A stretch of 64,000 bases of DNA from Oscillospiraceae bacterium (lineage in GTDB: Bacteria; Bacillota; Clostridia; Oscillospirales; Ruminococcaceae): NCBI GenBank assembly GCA_015067175.1, contig SVMX01000007.1, positions 20,690 through 84,689 of the forward strand. The letters are read 5' to 3'. This document shows positions 33,322-43,133 of the stretch, one piece after another. The notes under the pieces are model-generated. The model had not been told where the DNA came from. It made no database searches and saw only the letters and a list, made by a program, of their open reading frames with translations. A program made the translations under genes and the position numbers. Positions within the stretch are counted from its first letter, which is position 1. Each line of letters begins with the position of its first letter.

Positions 33322-35916
33322 TTAAATTACGGCAAGCGCCTCGTCCTTAACGCCTATCTTTATAGTGTCGCCCTGCTTCACTCTGTCAGCAAGTATCTCC
33401 TTTGCGATGAGCGTTTCAAGGTGACGCTGCATGTAGCGCTTAAGCGGTCTTGCGCCGTAGATTGGGTCGTAGCTTGCCTCAACGATAAAGGTCTTTGCCT
33501 CCTCGCTTATCTCAAGCTGAAGCTGCTTGTCCTTAAGACGCTTTTTCAGCGAAATAGTCTGCAGGTCGATTATGCCGAATATCTCGTCCTTTGTCAGCGG
33601 CTTGTAGAATACCGTTTCATCAAGGCGGTTGAGGAACTCGGGACGGAAGCTCTTTTTCAGCAGGCTTTCAACATTCTCTCGCGCCTCCTCGGAGATCTCG
33701 CCCTGCTCGTTTATTCCCTCAAGGATAAACTGCGAGCCGAGGTTTGACGTGAGGATTATTATAGTATTCTTAAAGTCTACAACTCTGCCCTGACTGTCGG
33801 TGACGTGACCGTCATCAAGCACCTGAAGCAGCACATTGAAAACATCGGGGTGAGCCTTTTCGACCTCGTCAAACAGCACAACGGAATAAGGCTTTCTGCG
33901 TACCGCCTCGGTAAGCTGACCGCCCTCCTCATAGCCGACATATCCGGGAGGCGCTCCGATAAGTCTGGAAACGCAGTGCTTCTCCATATATTCGCTCATA
34001 TCAAGACGAACTATGTTGTGCTCGTCATCAAACAGCGCTTCCGCGAGCGCCTTTGCAAGCTCTGTTTTACCCACACCTGTCGGGCCTAAGAAAAGAAATG
34101 AGCCAAGCGGCTTTTTGGGGTCGTTGATTCCCGCACGCGAGCGCATGATAGCCTCAGTAACGCGGTCTACCGCCTCATTCTGACCGATAACGCGCTTGTG
34201 AAGCGTATCGCCCAGCGCAAGTATCTTCTGACGCTCGCCCTCAACAAGCTTCTGAACAGGTATTCCTGTCCATCTGCCGACGATACGCGCTATCTCGTCC
34301 TCGCTCACCTTATCGCGAAGCAGAGAATCTGCCTTTGCTGCTTCCGCAAGTTCTTCTTCCTTTGCAAGCTCCGTCTGAAGCTCGGGAAGTCTGCCGTACT
34401 GAAGCTCAGCGGCCTTGTTGAGATTATACTCGCGCTTTGCCTTTTCTATGTCAGCGTTGGTCTGCTCAATCTCCTTGCGAAGCTCCTGTACCTTTGTGAT
34501 AGCGGTCTTTTCGTTCTCCCACTTTGCTTTCATCGCGGAGAATTTCTCGCGCATCTCCGCAAGTTCCTTTCGAATATCAGCAAGATGCTCCTGCGAAAGC
34601 TTGTCGGTCTCCTTTTTAAGCGCAGCTTCCTCTATCTCATGCTGCATAATGCTGCGGCTTATCTCATCAAGCTCTGCGGGCATACTGTCCATCTCGGTCT
34701 TTATCATTGCGCACGCCTCGTCAATAAGGTCTATCGCCTTATCGGGGAGAAAACGGTCTGTGATATAGCGGTTGGACAGCGTTGCCGCCGCGATTATGGC
34801 GTTGTCGTGTATCTTTACACCGTGGAACACCTCATAACGCTCTTTAAGTCCGCGAAGTATCGAAATCGTATCCTCAACTGTAGGCTCATCGACCATAACC
34901 GTCTGGAAACGGCGCTCCAGCGCAGGGTCTTTTTCGATATACTGAGCATACTCGTCAAGTGTGGTCGCTCCGATACAGTGAAGCTCACCGCGCGCAAGCA
35001 TCGGCTTCAGAATATTGCCTGCGTCCATTGCGCCGTCTGTTTTGCCTGCACCAACGATAAGGTGAAGCTCATCAATAAACAGCAGTATCTTACCCTCGCT
35101 CTTTTTAACCTCTTGAAGGACCGCTTTCAAGCGCTCCTCAAATTCGCCGCGGTACTTTGCGCCTGCGATAAGGCTTCCCATATCAAGCGAAAACAGCTTT
35201 ACGTCACGCAGATTTGCGGGAACGTCACCGCGCACGATACGCAGCGCAAGTCCCTCTGCTATAGCAGTCTTACCTACGCCAGGCTCACCGATAAGACAGG
35301 GGTTGTTCTTGCTTTTTCTAGAAAGTATACGGATAACGTTTCTTATCTCGCTGTCGCGGCCGATAACAGGGTCAAGCTTGTTCTGTCTTGCAAGCTCCAC
35401 AAGGTCTTGACCGTACTTTTTCAGCACATCATAGGTATCCTCGGGATTTTGTGATGTAACTCTTGCACTGCCGCGGATATCAGACAGCGCTTTCAGAAGC
35501 TTGTCTTTCTCGATTCCGAAGCTCTTGCAGATTCCCTTGACGCCGCTGCCTGCCTTTTCGATAAGCGCAATGAAAAGATGCTCCACCGAAACGAATTCGT
35601 CTTTCATGCGCTCTGCCTGCGCCTCAGCCTCTGTAAACGCCTTGTCAAGGTCGGGAGATATGAATATCTTGCCCGCTTCTCTGCCGCTGCCCGAAACACG
35701 CGACAATCCCTCAACAAATTTCAGCGCCGCCTGCTCGACCGCATTCGCGTCGATATTCATTCGTGTGAGTATCTGCGGCACCAGTCCGTTTTCCTGCGAC
35801 AAAAGCGCATAAAGCAGATGCTCCTGCTCAACGCAGTTGTTCTGATAGCTTACAGAAATGTCCTGCGCAGACTGGATCGCTTCAAGTGATTTTTGTGTGA
35901 ACTTGTTAGGATTCAT
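33322..35916 (-). CDS. clpB: ClpB disaggregase
   Basis: 864 residues, standard ClpB length. N domain (1-145), first AAA+ module with [13 protein letters not shown], a long coiled-coil middle domain (about 400-525, rich in E/K), and second module with [12 protein letters not shown] and ALxDDG-type arms, ending [18 protein letters not shown]. The middle domain and lack of a ClpP-binding loop distinguish it from the ClpC-like gene at 9315. It resolubilises aggregates with DnaK. GGGAGG before the ATG. No CIRCE is visible; it follows the RHH gene by 17 bp and probably shares its promoter. Confidence 0.96.
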   Translation of the reverse strand: MNPNKFTQKSLEAIQSAQDISVSYQNNCVEQEHLLYALLSQENGLVPQILTRMNIDANAVEQAALKFVEGLSRVSGSGREAGKIFISPDLDKAFTEAEAQAERMKDEFVSVEHLFIALIEKAGSGVKGICKSFGIEKDKLLKALSDIRGSARVTSQNPEDTYDVLKKYGQDLVELARQNKLDPVIGRDSEIRNVIRILSRKSKNNPCLIGEPGVGKTAIAEGLALRIVRGDVPANLRDVKLFSLDMGSLIAGAKYRGEFEERLKAVLQEVKKSEGKILLFIDELHLIVGAGKTDGAMDAGNILKPMLARGELHCIGATTLDEYAQYIEKDPALERRFQTVMVDEPTVEDTISILRGLKERYEVFHGVKIHDNAIIAAATLSNRYITDRFLPDKAIDLIDEACAMIKTEMDSMPAELDEISRSIMQHEIEEAALKKETDKLSQEHLADIRKELAEMREKFSAMKAKWENEKTAITKVQELRKEIEQTNADIEKAKREYNLNKAAELQYGRLPELQTELAKEEELAEAAKADSLLRDKVSEDEIARIVGRWTGIPVQKLVEGERQKILALGDTLHKRVIGQNEAVDRVTEAIMRSRAGINDPKKPLGSFLFLGPTGVGKTELAKALAEALFDDEHNIVRLDMSEYMEKHCVSRLIGAPPGYVGYEEGGQLTEAVRRKPYSVVLFDEVEKAHPDVFNVLLQVLDDGHVTDSQGRVVDFKNTIIILTSNLGSQFILEGINEQGEISEEARENVESLLKKSFRPEFLNRLDETVFYKPLTKDEIFGIIDLQTISLKKRLKDKQLQLEISEEAKTFIVEASYDPIYGARPLKRYMQRHLETLIAKEILADRVKQGDTIKIGVKDEALAVI

Positions 35917-35933
35917 AGCTTTATTCCTCCCTG

Positions 35934-36596
35934 TCAGATTATTACCTTTTGTCTTGAAATATTGATGCTATAGCTTTGCTCTGCAGCTCTCTGCGCCATC
36001 TCCATATCGGGAAGATATGAGAAATACTGCTTCATAGCAGCGTCGAACATCGCCATATAATCGGCCACCGCACCGCCTAGCGCCTCATCTCCGATATCAG
36101 GCTCAGGCATATTCAGCGTGCGCGTGAATTTACCGCTGTCGATGGTATACACTATATCCTGCGTAAGCTTTGATGCGATATAGCTCTGCTCAAAGTATGC
36201 CCAGCTTTTGAAAAAGCCTGTGAGATCGTCAATGAGCTGCACATTCTGCGTTCTGAACGACACCCGAAGCTCGCCTGCTTTTCTTCCGCCGCGCGAGAAT
36301 ATCTCCACCGAATAGCGCACAGTAGGCTTGTAGCGATATTTCAGCGCAGTGCGGCAGGACAGCGTACCCGCCGAGGGCTGCTCCAGATAATAGAAGCCGT
36401 CATTCATGGAGCGCTGCACCGCAGAAAGTATCTCGCGCAGCCGCATTTCGGGGGTAGTGTATGCCACGCGCTCTGCCAATATCTGATTTATCATAGCGGA
36501 ACGGCTCAGCCCCGCCGTGCGCGCGAGAGCGTCAACAGCCTCGACCACACTATCCGACAGAACAAGGCTGTATATATTCTTCTCCAAAAACGTCAC
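35934..36596 (-). CDS. Ribbon-helix-helix protein upstream of clpB, uncharacterised
   Basis: 220 residues starting at GTG 36596 (AGGAAAGGAA just upstream; a TTG nine bases later is an alternative). Residues about 7-42 fit a ribbon-helix-helix DNA-binding domain (IYSLVLSDSVVEAVDALARTAG then LSRSAMINQILAE). The remaining 170 residues look like an alpha/beta domain (YRYKPTVRYSVEIFSRGG; LRVSFRTQNVQLIDDLTGF) that I do not recognise. It is co-transcribed with clpB. A perfect 11-bp inverted repeat brackets its -35 box, which suggests autoregulation and thus control of clpB. Confidence 0.75.
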   Translation of the reverse strand: MTFLEKNIYSLVLSDSVVEAVDALARTAGLSRSAMINQILAERVAYTTPEMRLREILSAVQRSMNDGFYYLEQPSAGTLSCRTALKYRYKPTVRYSVEIFSRGGRKAGELRVSFRTQNVQLIDDLTGFFKSWAYFEQSYIASKLTQDIVYTIDSGKFTRTLNMPEPDIGDEALGGAVADYMAMFDAAMKQYFSYLPDMEMAQRAAEQSYSINISRQKVII

Positions 36597-36612
36597 TTCC
36601 TTTCCTGTGATA

Positions 36613-36658
36613 ATCGTACCACAAAATTATTAATTTGTCAAGCAATTTTAATAATTTT
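36613..36658 (-). promoter_or_regulatory. Promoter and inverted-repeat operator of the RHH-clpB unit
   Basis: Minus strand TTGACA (36641-36636), 17-bp spacer, TACGAT (36618-36613). Arms AAAATTATTAA (36623-36633) and TTAATAATTTT (36648-36658) form a perfect 11-bp inverted repeat that encloses the -35 box. A bound repressor would block polymerase. Confidence 0.75.
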
Positions 36659-36679
36659 TCGCGCAATTTTCATTCTTAC

Positions 36680-36708
36680 TTGACATATCAGTAGCTTTTT
36701 GATATAAT
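36680..36708 (+). promoter_or_regulatory. Original tRNA-Leu promoter, now driving the half-tRNA and immunity gene
   Basis: TTGACA (36680-36685), 17-bp spacer, TATAAT (36703-36708), 14 bp before the tRNA-Leu 5' half at 36723. No comparable promoter is seen before the intact tRNA-Leu. Confidence 0.85.
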
Positions 36709-36718
36709 AGTCAAGGTG

Positions 36719-36757
36719 ATACGCGGGTGTGGCGAAATTGGCAGACGCACTAGATTT
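36719..36757 (+). repeat. 39-bp direct repeat, copy 1: 5' half of tRNA-Leu
   Basis: Identical to 37218-37256. It covers 4 bases of leader and tRNA-Leu positions 1-35, ending in the anticodon loop; beyond 36757 the sequence leaves the tRNA and cannot form an anticodon stem. A tRNA remnant, not a functional tRNA. Confidence 0.92.
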
Positions 36758-36795
36758 TGAGAGCGTCACGCTGTTTATTTAATTTGAGGTATCCT

Positions 36796-37209
36796 ATGTC
36801 AAGGATTTTTATTTCACTAGAGGCACATATTTCTGTTGCCGGAATAGTGCATGATTCAATTATGAAAATTGAACATGAAACAGGCGTATTGGAAACAACA
36901 GATTACACTAATACTCTTGACAGTATAGGTATTATCGTTAATTGCTTCGATAAAGAGTGGATTGCTTTTGGCAAGGGAAAAGAACGAAAATATATCAACT
37001 ATAAAAACCGATATGCTGATATTCGATTGCTTATTCCAGCAGAAGATTTGTTAGCGGCAGATAAAAAAGAACGGTTTTTAATGGTTAAAAATAATATCAT
37101 TGAATCCATAAGAATTATCGACGAAAGACTTAACAAGAAAAAAGGCTGTTACTTTGACGGAAAACGCTTGATTGAATATATAGAAGAGAAAACAAAGAAT
37201 TTGATTTAA
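36796..37209 (+). CDS. Imm44-like immunity protein
   Basis: 137 residues from the ATG at 36796 (TGAGG 7 bp upstream; a TTG frame from 36757 would start inside the tRNA half). The pattern RIFISLEA at the start, then KNRYADIRLLIPAEDLLAAD and KKERFLMVKNNIIESIRIIDERL, agrees with my recollection of the Imm44 family that protects against polymorphic toxins; this needs a profile search. No toxin gene is adjacent. The gene fills the 460 bp between the duplicated tRNA-Leu halves, is AT-richer than its neighbours, and has no terminator before the intact tRNA-Leu. Confidence 0.65.
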   Translation: MSRIFISLEAHISVAGIVHDSIMKIEHETGVLETTDYTNTLDSIGIIVNCFDKEWIAFGKGKERKYINYKNRYADIRLLIPAEDLLAADKKERFLMVKNNIIESIRIIDERLNKKKGCYFDGKRLIEYIEEKTKNLI

Positions 37210-37217
37210 AAAAGTTA

Positions 37218-37256
37218 ATACGCGGGTGTGGCGAAATTGGCAGACGCACTAGATTT
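37218..37256 (+). repeat. 39-bp direct repeat, copy 2 (start of intact tRNA-Leu)
   Basis: Second copy, offset 499 bp from copy 1. It restores the 5' half of the tRNA gene after the insertion or duplication. Confidence 0.92.
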
Positions 37257-37304
37257 AGGTTCTAGCGAGCAATCGTGCAGGTTCAAGTCCTGTCACCCGT
37301 ACCA
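37222..37304 (+). tRNA. tRNA-Leu (anticodon UAG)
   Basis: 83 nt, long variable arm as expected for Leu, acceptor GCGGGTG with CACCCGT, anticodon stem CTAGA/TCTAG with loop TTTAGGT, T-loop GGTTCAAGTCC, encoded CCA (37302-37304). Confidence 0.95.
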
Positions 37305-37310
37305 GATTTT

Positions 37311-37342
37311 AAAAAGAGCGTTCCATTCGGAACGCTCTTTTT
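37311..37342. terminator. Terminator after tRNA-Leu
   Basis: Perfect 14-bp stem AAAAAGAGCGTTCC/GGAACGCTCTTTTT with loop ATTC. Confidence 0.92.
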
Positions 37343-37345
37343 AAA

Positions 37346-37653
37346 TGGCAAAAGCTCAACTTCGGTTTTCCCCTATGGAAAACCGATTTTGCTTCGCAAA
37401 ACCGTTTCGCTTTCGCGGGTTGCTGCTCAGTTATAGTGTTAAAGCTATTTTACTGAACTGCGTTTTTGCTTAGCAAAAAACGCTCACGTTCGCACGGCAG
37501 CTCTCCTATTTAATATAGCGAAAATCTTTTTCGCTCACAAAATAAGTCCGCTAACTGAAATCGCAAGATTATATATCAAAAGCTTGCTTATTCTATTGAC
37601 ACAAAGGAATATATAGGATATAATTATTATAACAAATTTTCAGGAGGTGCGAC
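37346..37653. other. Palindrome-rich intergenic stretch
   Basis: No gene. It contains GGTTTTCCCCTATGGAAAACC and GATTTTGCTTCGCAAAACC; the latter recurs with one change at 21521-21539, marking a dispersed short repeat. A weak promoter (TTGACA at 37597) lies before the next gene. Confidence 0.6.
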
Positions 37654-39054
37654 ATGAAAAAACTCAGCAAGGATATCGTTGCAATAATCATCACTGTGAT
37701 AGCTTGTATCGTCACATTTGTCGTGCTTGTGTTATATTACGGTTCCATAAAGAACGAGAGCAAAAACTTGAAAGAAGTTGAGCTTTCTTCGGGCACCTTC
37801 AACGACGGAGTGTACTCCCTGCCCGATTTCGATGTTAAGATCGGTCCGCGAGGCGGCGACGCCGGAGCATGGCTGAAAGACCCTATTCTTGACGAAGACG
37901 GAAACGAGCTTCACGGCCCCAGCGTAGGTATTATTTATGAAATAGTCATCACAAACACCTGCGACGCGGTCATCGCCGACTGGACAGCAGACATATATAT
38001 GCCCGAGTTCATGTGGATAAACAACAACTGGAACGGAAAGCTGGAATTCCATCAGACAAGCAATGGTGATAAGCGCGTTCAGATCATAGATCTCCGCGAG
38101 TATCAGAGCGTTGAAATAGAGCTTGACTACTACACGGACCATACAGGACCGATGCTTCCGCTCCAAAAGGGCGATAAATTTGTTTACCGACCCAGTAAGG
38201 CGGATAACGAATACCCTCTTGTTCCGTCGTCAGATACCGAAGAGGTAAACGATTCGACAATAGTTGGCTTTATCGTGTATGTTCCAAACAAAGGTCTTGA
38301 TTATGCTCCCGTATTCGATAAGGTGGTTTTCCGCTATCATCTGAACAGAATCGCCTGGTCAGATCCGATATTCATTACTCTGATAGCGATCGAAGCTGTT
38401 TGGATCGTAATGATAATCGGTCTTGTAATGTCGCAAATCAGAGTCAGAAAGCTGTTGAAGCAGAAGAAGCGCGACGCACAAATTATCGAGCAGTCCATTA
38501 AAACATTTATTAATTTTATTGAAGCAAAAGACCCAAACACCAAGGGTCACTCAGAGCGTGTCGCCGAGATAGCATTCGCGCTCGCCGTCGAAATGGGTTA
38601 TTCTTCGCAGGACTGCAACAACATACGCTGTATAGCCCTTATGCATGACTGCGGAAAGATAGCAATTCCCGTAAATATATTGCAAAAACCCGACAGACTC
38701 ACTGATGAAGAATACGAAACGATCAAGCGCCATACCACGATCGGCGGAGATATGCTTCGCGATTTCAGCTCAATAAAGGATATGCATCTCGGTGCACTTT
38801 ACCATCATGAGCGTTACGACGGAAGGGGATATCCCAAGGGTTTAAAGGGTGAAGAAATACCTCTTATCGCACGAATAATTTGCGTTGCTGACTCTCTTGA
38901 CGCCATGAACAGCAACAGGTGCTACCGCCGAAAGCTTACAAAAGAAGTGATCATAGACGAGCTTGAGAAGAACAAGGGAAAGCAGTTTGACCCCGAGATC
39001 GTCGAACACGTTCTTAAGCTTATAAAACAGGGTGTTGTAATAATAGGTGAATAA
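37654..39054 (+). CDS. Membrane HD-GYP protein with extracytoplasmic sensor domain
   Basis: 466 residues: membrane helix 8-30, an extracytoplasmic domain of about 210 residues (31-245) with a beta-sandwich look (VITNTCDAVIADWTADIYMPEF, WINNNWNGKLEFHQ), a second helix about 250-270, then an HD-GYP domain (NTKGHSERVAEIA, LMHDCGKIAIP, HHERYDGRGYP, DSLDAMNSNRCYRR). The outside domain recalls family 2 carbohydrate-binding modules in its Asn/Trp-rich strands, so it could sense polysaccharide and control c-di-GMP; that is inference. AGGAGG 7 bp before the ATG. Confidence 0.88.
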   Translation: MKKLSKDIVAIIITVIACIVTFVVLVLYYGSIKNESKNLKEVELSSGTFNDGVYSLPDFDVKIGPRGGDAGAWLKDPILDEDGNELHGPSVGIIYEIVITNTCDAVIADWTADIYMPEFMWINNNWNGKLEFHQTSNGDKRVQIIDLREYQSVEIELDYYTDHTGPMLPLQKGDKFVYRPSKADNEYPLVPSSDTEEVNDSTIVGFIVYVPNKGLDYAPVFDKVVFRYHLNRIAWSDPIFITLIAIEAVWIVMIIGLVMSQIRVRKLLKQKKRDAQIIEQSIKTFINFIEAKDPNTKGHSERVAEIAFALAVEMGYSSQDCNNIRCIALMHDCGKIAIPVNILQKPDRLTDEEYETIKRHTTIGGDMLRDFSSIKDMHLGALYHHERYDGRGYPKGLKGEEIPLIARIICVADSLDAMNSNRCYRRKLTKEVIIDELEKNKGKQFDPEIVEHVLKLIKQGVVIIGE

Positions 39055-39108
39055 GTTTTCGCAAAATACAGCTAAAGTTTAATTGAGAATTTCTTCAACA
39101 GATACAAC

Positions 39109-39144
39109 AAAACGCCTCGCTACACGATCGCAGCGAGGCGTTTT
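39109..39144. terminator. Bidirectional terminator, HD-GYP/groEL
   Basis: AAAACGCCTCGCT (39109-39121) pairs with AGCGAGGCGTTTT (39132-39144), between converging genes. Confidence 0.9.
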
Positions 39145-39161
39145 TATTGTTATAAACGGAA

Positions 39162-40856
<1,695 letters not shown>

Positions 40857-40870
40857 CTACCGCTTAAAAA

Positions 40871-41179
<309 letters not shown>

Positions 41180-41197
41180 TTAAGTGTTTTTATCGTT

Positions 41198-41257
41198 TTA
41201 GCACTCTTTGCCTTTGAGTGCTAAATATAATTTATCACGTTTTCAGTGAAATGTCAA
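41198..41257 (-). promoter_or_regulatory. groESL promoter with CIRCE operator
   Basis: CIRCE TTAGCACTC-N9-GAGTGCTAA is at 41198-41224 without mismatch. Upstream on the minus strand are TTGACA (41257-41252), 17-bp spacer and TAAATT (41234-41229). HrcA binding here represses groESL under normal temperature. Confidence 0.95.
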
Positions 41258-41335
41258 GTGCTTTTTTAAAAAACAGGAAAATTTGCAGGTTTTTTTATTA
41301 ATATTTTATGTCGAGTTTTGCCATACTATGCAATA

Positions 41336-41881
41336 TCACAGTGTGTATTTCAATATCTCCTCGCCGCTTTCAAGCTGCTTTATCACGAAAACGCCGTTTT
41401 CGTATATCATGTAGCTGCGCGGATTTTCCTCCTTGGGAAGCGATACCGAGCCATCGTTAAGGCAGTGTATTCCGTCCTTTTCAAAGGCTTTCAGCACATG
41501 GGAATGACCGTTTATCAGCACATCGCCTTTTTTCAGCGGCGGCAGCGCGTCAGGGTTGTGGTGATGTCCGTGGGAAAGGAAAAAGCTTCTTCCATCCACA
41601 AAAAGTACCGCGTAATCAGCGAGTACAGGAAACTCCAGCACCATCTGATCGACCTCGGTATCACAGTTGCCGCGAACGCACAGCAGCTCGTTCTTAGCCT
41701 CATTCAGCAGGGCGATAACTTTTTTCGGCGCATGACCGTCGGGGAGATCGTTTCTCGGTCCGTGATACAGTATATCGCCAAGCAAGCAAAGCTTTTCGGC
41801 ATTCTCGCGCTTGTATACCTCCAGCATTTTTTCGCAGTACAGCGCAGAGCCGTGAATATCAGACGCAAACATCAGCTTCAT
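41336..41881 (-). CDS. YfcE/MJ0936-type metallophosphoesterase
   Basis: 181 residues with the calcineurin-like metal motifs in order: ASDIHGS, LGDILYHGPRN, RGNCDTE, SHGHHHN and NGHSH. This fits the small phosphodiesterases of the YfcE family. Natural substrate unknown. AAGGAGG before the ATG. Confidence 0.92.
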   Translation of the reverse strand: MKLMFASDIHGSALYCEKMLEVYKRENAEKLCLLGDILYHGPRNDLPDGHAPKKVIALLNEAKNELLCVRGNCDTEVDQMVLEFPVLADYAVLFVDGRSFFLSHGHHHNPDALPPLKKGDVLINGHSHVLKAFEKDGIHCLNDGSVSLPKEENPRSYMIYENGVFVIKQLESGEEILKYTL

Positions 41882-41896
41882 ATTGAAATATCCTCC

Positions 41897-42241
41897 TTAA
41901 AAAATTCCGCATAGACCCAACACTAGGTCTGTTATGTACGCCGCCGCACAGGCGCTCACCGCTACAGTCAGCAGACCACGCTCAAAATACGCAAGCACTA
42001 CCGAAACCACAAGTCCCACAACAGAGCTTGCTATAGCCGCCATGCTGTCGCCGCAGGCTGTAAATACAGCGGGTATCGTCATGGCGCTCAGCACCGCATA
42101 CGGCACATAATAAAGAAAATTCAGCGCAAACTTGGACTTAATCTTCTTTCTGAACACTGCAAGCGGCAGCATTCTTATAAAATACGTCACGACCGCCATC
42201 ACCGCAACGCTAATCACGAGATATAATGTATGCTCATTCAT
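41897..42241 (-). CDS. azlD: AzlD branched-chain amino acid exporter subunit
   Basis: 114 residues, four hydrophobic segments, with the AzlD start pattern VAVMAVVTYFIRMLPLAVF. Overlaps azlC by 8 bp; the two act together in export of branched-chain or other amino acids. Confidence 0.92.
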   Translation of the reverse strand: MNEHTLYLVISVAVMAVVTYFIRMLPLAVFRKKIKSKFALNFLYYVPYAVLSAMTIPAVFTACGDSMAAIASSVVGLVVSVVLAYFERGLLTVAVSACAAAYITDLVLGLCGIF

Positions 42242-42959
42242 TTTCGGCAGCCTCCCCTATATCCTGCGGGAACAAAGCCGCACCAAGCGCCGCCGCGATA
42301 ACGGTGCAGATTATCACCGAAACGCCCGAGCTTATGTAAGAAAACACAGGAACATATTTAATGATACAGCTCAGCGCACAGGCTGTCACCGCAACCATAA
42401 GTATTCCTCTGCTCTTTTTGGCGGGAGGAATGACGATTGCAATAAACATTCCGTAGATGGCAATTCCAAGCGCCGCCTGAACGCTTTCGGGAAGCACCGC
42501 TCCCAGCAAAGCGCCCGTTGCCGTGCCCGCCGCCCAGAATATGTACGGCAAAGTGATAAGCCCGTACATATATCGCGGAGCTATCTCAGACTTTTGTCCC
42601 GAAGCGACCGCGAATATCTCATCTGTAATACCAAAGGAGCTTATTATTCTGTGAGGAAGCGTGTATTTTTTTGAAAGCTTCTGCGACAGCGATATTCCCA
42701 TAAGCGCATAACGCATATTTATGATAAGCTGCGCAAGCGCCATTTCTATATAGCCTCCGCCCGCCGCGATTATGCTGACGCCCTGCACCTGCCCCGCAGA
42801 TGTAAGATTTGTCATCGAAATGAGTATCGCCGCAATCGGCGGAATACCCATACCCACTGCCGTTATGCCAAACGTAAAGGACACCGAAAGATATCCCAAC
42901 GCTATCGGCAGTCCGTCGCGAAGCCCTTTTTTATATGTAAGCTGTGTTGTGTCGGACAT
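42234..42959 (-). CDS. azlC: AzlC branched-chain amino acid exporter subunit
   Basis: 241 residues, about seven membrane segments, with the AzlC pattern GLRDGLPIALGYLSVSFTFG at the start and MRYALMGISLSQKL. It is the larger, channel-forming partner of AzlD. The AzlD gene follows and overlaps it. Confidence 0.93.
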   Translation of the reverse strand: MSDTTQLTYKKGLRDGLPIALGYLSVSFTFGITAVGMGIPPIAAILISMTNLTSAGQVQGVSIIAAGGGYIEMALAQLIINMRYALMGISLSQKLSKKYTLPHRIISSFGITDEIFAVASGQKSEIAPRYMYGLITLPYIFWAAGTATGALLGAVLPESVQAALGIAIYGMFIAIVIPPAKKSRGILMVAVTACALSCIIKYVPVFSYISSGVSVIICTVIAAALGAALFPQDIGEAAENE

Positions 42960-43073
42960 TGTTTTCTCCTAAGTCTTGTTCTGTTTTTTAGTCATTTTGC
43001 TGTAACCCAACTTATTAATTGTACCATATTCCCCTTGTTTTTTCAATATAATTCACAAATTTTCACTCTGCTA

Positions 43074-43102
43074 TTGAAATTCAAGGCGATTTTTGTTACA
43101 AT
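43074..43102 (+). promoter_or_regulatory. Promoter of putP
   Basis: TTGAAA (43074-43079), 17-bp spacer, TACAAT (43097-43102), 31 bp before the gene. Confidence 0.75.
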
Positions 43103-43133
43103 ATTTACAAGTATTGTTTAAAGGAGTTTTAAT

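Noticed and set aside
34198-35454. 418-codon plus-strand frame antisense to clpB
   Set aside because: A long antisense shadow of a fully conserved ClpB; basic, low-quality translation and no ribosome site.
36757-36795. TTG-started N-terminal extension of the immunity gene
   Set aside because: It would begin inside the tRNA half and has no ribosome site, while ATG 36796 has one.
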